From Anaerolineae bacterium (GTDB taxonomy: Bacteria > Chloroflexota > Anaerolineae > Aggregatilineales > UBA2796): a DNA stretch of 18,788 bases. The position numbers were made by a program, and so were the translations under genes. Of this stretch, positions 14,449-18,788 are shown piece after piece. Below the pieces are notes generated by a model, which saw nothing but the letters and a program-made list of their open reading frames with translations, made no database searches and was not told the origin of the DNA. Numbering within the stretch: position 1 is the first letter of the stretch; every line of letters begins with the position of its first letter. The stretch spans positions 1 through 18,788 of the forward strand of contig JADZBY010000495.1 in assembly GCA_020851855.1 (NCBI GenBank), in the 5' to 3' direction.

Positions 14449-15459
14449 ATGAGCGCGACAAGCAACACGCTTCCCCCGGCCAACGGCAGCCAGGACAAAG
14501 CGCCCCCGCGCCGCCTGAGCATGTCCATGACCACGAACCTGAGCCTCTTGGCCATCTTCGCCATGATGGTCCTCGTCTTCAGCCTGGCCACGCCGAACTT
14601 CCTGAAGTGGGAAAACGTCGTCAACATCGCGAGCACCATCGCCATCGTGGGCATCGCGGCCATCGGGCAGACGCTCGTGCTGGTGGCAGGCGGCGTGGAC
14701 ATCTCCGTCGGCGCGACGGCGGCGCTGACCGGCGTGGTGACGAGTGTGCTGCTGCTCGAAGGCGGCGTCAACAACATCTGGGTGTGCGCCATCATCGGCT
14801 TGATCAGCGGCGGGCTGATCGGCGCGCTGAACGGCTTCCTGGTGACGCGCGTGAAGATCAACCCGCTGATCACGACGCTGGGCACGTATTCCATCGCGCG
14901 TGGGCTGGCCTTTGTGCTGAGCGGCGGGCAGACGAACCTGCTGAACGATCCCGGTTTCCAGTTCATCGGGCGCGGCAGCATCGCCGGCGTGCCCTTCTCG
15001 CTGATCCTGATGCTGGCCCTGTATGTCATCTTCTTCCTGGTCCTCAACCACACGGCGTTCGGGCGCAACCTGTACGCCATCGGCGGCAGCCGGGACGCCG
15101 CGCGCCTGTCCGGCATCCGCGTGAACCGGCACATCCTCGCCACGTTCGTCATCTGCGGCGTGCTGGCGGCGGTCAGCGGCCTGATCAACGTCTCGCAGCT
15201 CGGCTCCAGCGCGCCGCGCTCCGCTGTCGGGCTGGAATTTACGGTCATCGCTGCCGTGGTGCTGGGCGGGACAAGCCTATCCGGCGGCAAAGGCACGCTG
15301 GTGGGCACGCTCATCGGCGTGATCATCATGCGCACGCTGGATAACGGGCTGGTGCTCTTGAAAGTGTCCTCGTTCTACCAGGACGTGGCGCGCGGCCTGG
15401 TGCTGCTCTTCGCGGTCGGCTTCGATCAGGTGCGCCAGCGGTTCGGGCAGAGGAAATGA
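14449..15459 (+). CDS. Ribose-type sugar ABC permease, first subunit
   Basis: About 336 residues, BPD_transp_2 (RbsC-like), with about eight to ten membrane segments. The N-terminus is a polar 25-residue tail followed by LSLLAIFAMMVLVFSLATPNFLKWENVVNI, the usual first segment. GGVDISVGATAALTGVV and VVLGGTSLSGGKGTLVGTLIG are the two signature motifs. I choose the ATG at 14449, preceded by GAGAAGG at a short distance; the frame could open at TTG 14413. Its stop overlaps the ATPase start by 4 bp (ATGA), so the two are translationally coupled. It likely forms a heteromer with the second permease of the operon. Confidence 0.92.
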   Translation: MSATSNTLPPANGSQDKAPPRRLSMSMTTNLSLLAIFAMMVLVFSLATPNFLKWENVVNIASTIAIVGIAAIGQTLVLVAGGVDISVGATAALTGVVTSVLLLEGGVNNIWVCAIIGLISGGLIGALNGFLVTRVKINPLITTLGTYSIARGLAFVLSGGQTNLLNDPGFQFIGRGSIAGVPFSLILMLALYVIFFLVLNHTAFGRNLYAIGGSRDAARLSGIRVNRHILATFVICGVLAAVSGLINVSQLGSSAPRSAVGLEFTVIAAVVLGGTSLSGGKGTLVGTLIGVIIMRTLDNGLVLLKVSSFYQDVARGLVLLFAVGFDQVRQRFGQRK

Positions 15460-16997
15460 CGATGACGACCACGGCCACGAGCGACAAACCGCTGCTGCTT
15501 GAGATGCGCGACATTGTGAAGAGCTTTTTCGGCGTGCGCGTGCTCGATCAGGTGTCGATCACGCTGCATGAGGGCGAAGTGCTGGCGCTGCTCGGTGAAA
15601 ATGGCGCGGGTAAATCGACGCTGATCAAGATTCTGAACGGCGACTACCAGCGCGATAGCGGCCTGATCCTGATGCGCGGACAGCCGGTGCACTTCAACGA
15701 GCCGCGCGACGCCGAAGCGCACGGCATCCGCATGATTTACCAGGAACAGCATTTCGCGCCTGAACTGTCCGTCGCGGAAAACCTGCTGCTCGGCCACTTG
15801 CCAAAGCGTAGCGGGGCGTTGCGTGGCTGGATGGTCGATTGGCCGCAGGTGTACGCCAAAGCCGCCGAGTATCTGAAGCTGCTCAAGGTGGACATTTCGC
15901 CGCGCGCCCTGATGCGCGATCTGAGCGTCGTCGAGCGCGAGATTGTGGAGATCGTCAAGGCGCTCGTGGTGAAAGCCCAGATCATCGTCATGGACGAGCC
16001 GACTGCCGCCCTGACGCCGCATGAGGTCGATCTGCTATTCGACATCATCCGCGAGCTGCGCAAACAGGGCGTGGCGCTCATTTACATCTCGCACCGGCTG
16101 GATGAAATTCCGCGCATCGCGGACCGCGTGACCGTGCTGCGCGACGGCAAGCTCATCGGCGCGCACGCCATCGGCGACGTGACGCAGCGCGATATTGTGC
16201 GCATGATGGTGGGCCGCGAGCTTGACGCCGAGCGCGGGTCCAACGGCGCGGACCACAGCCGCGAGCCGGTGGTCTTGTCCGTGTCCGGCCTGACGCGCGA
16301 CGATGCTTTTGCGGACGTATCGCTTGACGTCCGGCGCGGCGAGATCGTCGGCATTTTCGGGCTGCTCGGCGCAGGCCACGCCCAGTTGAGCCGAGCCATT
16401 TTTGGCGCGGAGCGCATTCACGCCGGCCAGATCGCCGTCGCCGGGCAGCCGGTCGCCATCCGCAGCCCGCAGGACGCCCGCCGCGCCGGGATCGGCTTCG
16501 TGCCCATCGACCGCAAAGGGCAGGGCCTCGTGCTGGATATGGCCGTGCGCGAAAACGTCACGCTCGCCAACTGGAATCGCCTTGCGCCGCTGGGCATCTT
16601 CCAGCGTAAAACGGAACGGGTGCGCGTCGGGCGCTGGGTCGACGGCCTGGGCATCCGCATGGCGGGCGACGCCGAAGTCAAGACGCGCTACCTGAGCGGC
16701 GGCAACCAGCAGAAGGTCGTGCTCGCGCGCTGGCTGGAAGCCGAAGTGAAGGTGCTCTTGCTCAACGAGCCAACCTGGGGCGTGGACGTGGGCGCGCGCG
16801 CCGACATTTACGAGCAACTGCGCACGCTGGCGGCGCAAGGTCTGGCGATCCTCGTCGTCTCGTCCGACATCCAGGAAGTGCTCGCCGTCAGCCAGCGCAT
16901 CCTGACCATGTACAAGGGCCGTATCACGGGCGAGTTTTCCGGGGCGGAAGCCAACCAGGCCACGCTGCTGCACGCGGCGGCGGGAGGTGAGGCATGA
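15456..16997 (+). CDS. Sugar ABC transporter ATPase with two nucleotide-binding domains (RbsA-like)
   Basis: A 513-residue double ATPase. Domain 1 has Walker A GENGAGKST, Q-loop region IYQEQHF, a diverged signature LSVVEREIVEIVKAL in place of the usual LSxGxxQ, and Walker B IIVMDEPTAALT with the switch His in YISHRLDEI. Domain 2 (from about residue 270) has the usual degenerate P-loop GLLGAGHAQLS, an intact signature LSGGNQQKVVLARWL, and LLLNEPTWGVDVGARADIY, in which the Walker B Asp is Asn. Such asymmetry, with one weak site, is normal for this subfamily, and the particular substitutions are variants within it. It powers import through the two flanking permeases. The stop overlaps the next start by 4 bp. 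Confidence 0.94.
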   Translation: MTMTTTATSDKPLLLEMRDIVKSFFGVRVLDQVSITLHEGEVLALLGENGAGKSTLIKILNGDYQRDSGLILMRGQPVHFNEPRDAEAHGIRMIYQEQHFAPELSVAENLLLGHLPKRSGALRGWMVDWPQVYAKAAEYLKLLKVDISPRALMRDLSVVEREIVEIVKALVVKAQIIVMDEPTAALTPHEVDLLFDIIRELRKQGVALIYISHRLDEIPRIADRVTVLRDGKLIGAHAIGDVTQRDIVRMMVGRELDAERGSNGADHSREPVVLSVSGLTRDDAFADVSLDVRRGEIVGIFGLLGAGHAQLSRAIFGAERIHAGQIAVAGQPVAIRSPQDARRAGIGFVPIDRKGQGLVLDMAVRENVTLANWNRLAPLGIFQRKTERVRVGRWVDGLGIRMAGDAEVKTRYLSGGNQQKVVLARWLEAEVKVLLLNEPTWGVDVGARADIYEQLRTLAAQGLAILVVSSDIQEVLAVSQRILTMYKGRITGEFSGAEANQATLLHAAAGGEA

Positions 16998-18013
16998 CGG
17001 ACCACGCAGGGCGTGCAGAGCGTATTTCGCCCGGCCCGGCTCGCGCGGCGATACCGGCATGGCGGCGCTTGCAGGAAGGCGCGGGCCTGCTGGTGATCCT
17101 GATCGTCATCGTGGGCGGCATGGCGCTGCTCTCGCCCCACTTCCTGAAGCCGCAGAATTTGCTGAACCTGCTGCTGGCCAGCTCGACGATGATGATGATC
17201 GCCGTCTTCACCACGATGCTGATGATCGGCGGCGGGTTGGATTTGTCGGTGGGCGCGGTCGCGGCGCTGACGGGCATCGTCATCGCGCAATTCCAGGGCA
17301 CGCTGGGCATCTGGGGCGCAGCGGGCCTGGGCCTGGTCGTGGCGCTGCTCATGGGCCTCTTGAACGGCGTCATGGTCACCTATGTGGGCATCAACGCTTT
17401 CATCACCACGCTGGGCAGCATGTCGCTGGCGCGGGGACTGGCCTTCGTGCTGGCCGACGGCCTGACCGTGCCGGTGTACGAAGAGAGTTTCGCCTGGTTG
17501 GGCGAAGGCGTGGTGCTGGGCATCCCTGTGCCGGTTATCGCCTCGTTCATCCTGTTCATCCTGGTCTGGTTTGTGCTGCGCTACACGACGTATGGCCGGG
17601 CCATGTACGCCATGGGCGGCAACGCCGAAGCCAGCCATCTGGCCGGGCTGCGGGTGAAGCGCTACCGGCTGCTGTCCTATGTGCTGTCTGGCCTGAGCGC
17701 AGGCGTCGCGGGCGTATTCCTCACCTCGCGCCTGTACGCCGCCGCGCCGCAAGCCGCCGGAGACATGCAACTGAGCGTGATCGCGGCGGTGGTGCTGGGC
17801 GGGACGAGCATGGCGGGCGGCAAAGGCGCGGTGCTCGGCACGCTGGTCGGCGTCTTGATCCTGGGCGCGCTCAACAACGGCATGGTGCTGCTCAGCCTGT
17901 CGTCGGACTACCAGCAGATCGTGCAGGGCGTCGTCCTGCTGCTGGCTGTCGGGCTGGATCAGCTGCGCGTGGGCGGGTTGGGGCGGCTGGTGCGTGGCCG
18001 GGCGGGGGACTGA
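16994..18013 (+). CDS. Ribose-type sugar ABC permease, second subunit
   Basis: A 339-residue RbsC-like permease, distinct in sequence from the first. After a basic N-terminus of about 30 residues come GLLVILIVIVGGMALLSPHFLKPQNLLNLL and further membrane segments. GGGLDLSVGAVAALTGIV and VVLGGTSMAGGKGAVLGTLVG match the same signatures as the first subunit. AGGTGAGGC precedes the ATG, which overlaps the ATPase stop. Two permease genes around one double ATPase give a complete importer, SBP-permease-ATPase-permease, the order also seen in rhamnose (Rha) and autoinducer-2 (Lsr) transporters. Confidence 0.92.
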   Translation: MTDHAGRAERISPGPARAAIPAWRRLQEGAGLLVILIVIVGGMALLSPHFLKPQNLLNLLLASSTMMMIAVFTTMLMIGGGLDLSVGAVAALTGIVIAQFQGTLGIWGAAGLGLVVALLMGLLNGVMVTYVGINAFITTLGSMSLARGLAFVLADGLTVPVYEESFAWLGEGVVLGIPVPVIASFILFILVWFVLRYTTYGRAMYAMGGNAEASHLAGLRVKRYRLLSYVLSGLSAGVAGVFLTSRLYAAAPQAAGDMQLSVIAAVVLGGTSMAGGKGAVLGTLVGVLILGALNNGMVLLSLSSDYQQIVQGVVLLLAVGLDQLRVGGLGRLVRGRAGD

Positions 18014-18019
18014 GCGGAA

Positions 18020-18164
18020 GCGCCTCACCCCTATCCCCTCTCCACGCGGAGTACCGCGTAGAGAGGGGAACTACGCGGCGGCAAGACCGGCGGACTCCCC
18101 TGTCTATGACTGCCGGGGTCCCCTCTGGGGTGGTAGGCATGGAGAGGGGCCGGGGGTGAGGCGC
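18020..18164. repeat. GC-rich palindromic intergenic repeat, copy 2 (MITE-like)
   Basis: This 145-bp element has 24-bp terminal inverted repeats (18020-18043 and 18141-18164), complementary at 21 of 24 positions. The mismatches are confined to a 3-nt spacer (TAT versus CCG). The ends read GCGCCTCACCCC and GGGGTGAGGCGC. An inner stem CCCCTCTCC-ACGCGG-AGTA-CCGCGT-A-GAGAGGGG repeats the design of copy 1. It is non-coding and lies between the last permease and the isomerase gene, where it may also act as a transcription attenuator. Confidence 0.75.
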
Positions 18165-18236
18165 ATGAACTGTGGCAGCACTGAGAATTGAGCCTCTGAA
18201 CTTGAAACCAGATTACGTGTGCACAAGGACTGAACG

Positions 18237-18788
18237 ATGACCCCGCAACAAGCGAGAATCGGCATCTTCGGCATCGGTCTGGCCGCCTACTGGCCGCAGT
18301 TTGACGGGCTAAAAGAGCGGCTGGAAGGCTACCAGCGCGACATCGAGCGGCGCATCGCCGCCATGGGCAGCCAGGTCATTTCTGCCGGGCTGGTGGATAC
18401 GGCCCCGGCGGCCCAGGCGGCAGGCGACCTGTTCGCCAGCCAGAACGTGGACCTGATCATCTGCTACGTGGGGACGTACGCCACCTCGTCGCAGGTGTTG
18501 CCCGCCGTGCAGCGCCGCAAAGCGCCCGTGCTCATCCTGAACTTGCAGCCGTCGCCCGCGCTGAACTATCCCGACACGGATACCGGCGAGTGGCTGGCCA
18601 ACTGCTGCGCGTGCTGCGTGCCGGAGATTTCGAATGCCTTCGCGCGGAGCCAGGTGCAGTTCAACGTCGTGTCGGGCCTCTTGGGGCCGGTGGACGGGCA
18701 CGCCAACCAGTACCACGAGCGGGCATGGCGCGAGATCGAAGAGTGGGTGCGCGCCGCCAGCGTGCTGCGCGAGCTGAATTACAGCCGG
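18237..18788 (+). CDS. L-arabinose/L-fucose isomerase-family protein, 5' part (runs off window)
   Basis: 184 codons open to the window edge. The start ATG at 18237 has AGGA 7 nt upstream. The N-terminus RIGIFGIGLAAYWPQFDGLKERLEGYQ, then VISAGLVDT, VDLIICYVGTYATSSQVLPAVQ, VLILNLQPSPALNYPDTDTGEWLANC and PEISNAFARSQVQFNVVSGLL match the first domain of the AraA/FucI-like ketol isomerase family. These enzymes convert an aldose to a ketose with a divalent metal; the catalytic residues lie mostly beyond the edge and cannot be checked. A Cys-rich stretch CCACC (about residues 122-126) is notable. Its place after the importer suggests the first catabolic step for the imported sugar. The exact substrate is unknown. 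It lies 223 bp after the permease, with the GC-rich repeat between. Confidence 0.8.
   Translation, partial: MTPQQARIGIFGIGLAAYWPQFDGLKERLEGYQRDIERRIAAMGSQVISAGLVDTAPAAQAAGDLFASQNVDLIICYVGTYATSSQVLPAVQRRKAPVLILNLQPSPALNYPDTDTGEWLANCCACCVPEISNAFARSQVQFNVVSGLLGPVDGHANQYHERAWREIEEWVRAASVLRELNYSR

Noticed and set aside
16808..18028. Minus-strand frame of 406 codons over the second permease
   Set aside because: Low-complexity His/Gln/Arg/Asp-rich translation antisense to a clear membrane protein; a shadow frame.
1..18788. CRISPR arrays, rRNA genes, phage or toxin-antitoxin modules
   Set aside because: No regularly spaced repeats, rRNA-like stretches, phage structural genes or paired small toxin-antitoxin frames were seen.

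Overview
The window looks like a chromosomal carbohydrate-catabolism region from a free-living Gram-negative-type or monoderm bacterium with fairly high GC, most plausibly a Chloroflexota (Anaerolineae-like) genome. That placement is inference. It rests on the gene content (multiple sugar ABC transporters, a GH30-like enzyme, COG2159 amidohydrolases, an AraA/FucI-like isomerase) and on GC-rich CCTCACCCC-type intergenic hairpin repeats that I associate with that phylum.

Layout. Positions 1-1448 contain no confident gene: a possible 83-residue helix-turn-helix protein, an AT-rich patch with a palindrome, and a GC-rich stretch with a perfect 12-bp stem-loop. Positions 1449-7464 (minus strand) form one operon, read from right to left: extracellular sugar-binding protein, two MalF/MalG-type permeases, a cytoplasmic GH30-like glycosidase that seems to lack the usual nucleophile Glu, and an ADP-ribosylglycohydrolase-fold protein. 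Divergent from it (7655-10024, plus strand) are a FadR-type GntR regulator and two tandem amidohydrolase paralogues. A near-perfect 19-bp FadR-type operator sits between the divergent promoters. The likely scheme is import of a glycoside or oligosaccharide, cytoplasmic cleavage, and further hydrolysis by the amidohydrolases, all under the GntR protein. The transporter operon has no ATPase gene, so it would need a shared one from elsewhere.

An IS630-family element (9956-11071, TA flanks, imperfect 18-bp ends) is inserted at the end of the second amidohydrolase. Its transposase carries a TAG at codon 6 and is split by a -1 frameshift at an A7 run. The element also lies on a visible change of base composition: sampled lines are about 55% GC to the left and about 67% to the right.

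Right of the IS (11108-18788) is a second sugar system. A minus-strand regulator of 564 residues joins a complete DeoR-family repressor (HTH plus sugar-phosphate-sensor domain) to a complete sugar-binding-protein domain. Divergent from it is a ribose-type ABC operon: binding protein, permease, double ATPase, second permease, then the start of an L-arabinose/L-fucose isomerase-family enzyme cut by the window edge. The sensor domain of the regulator is about half identical, without gaps over its first ~120 residues, to the operon's own binding protein. The regulator therefore appears to carry a cytoplasmic duplicate of the transporter's receptor. This is the most unusual system in the window.
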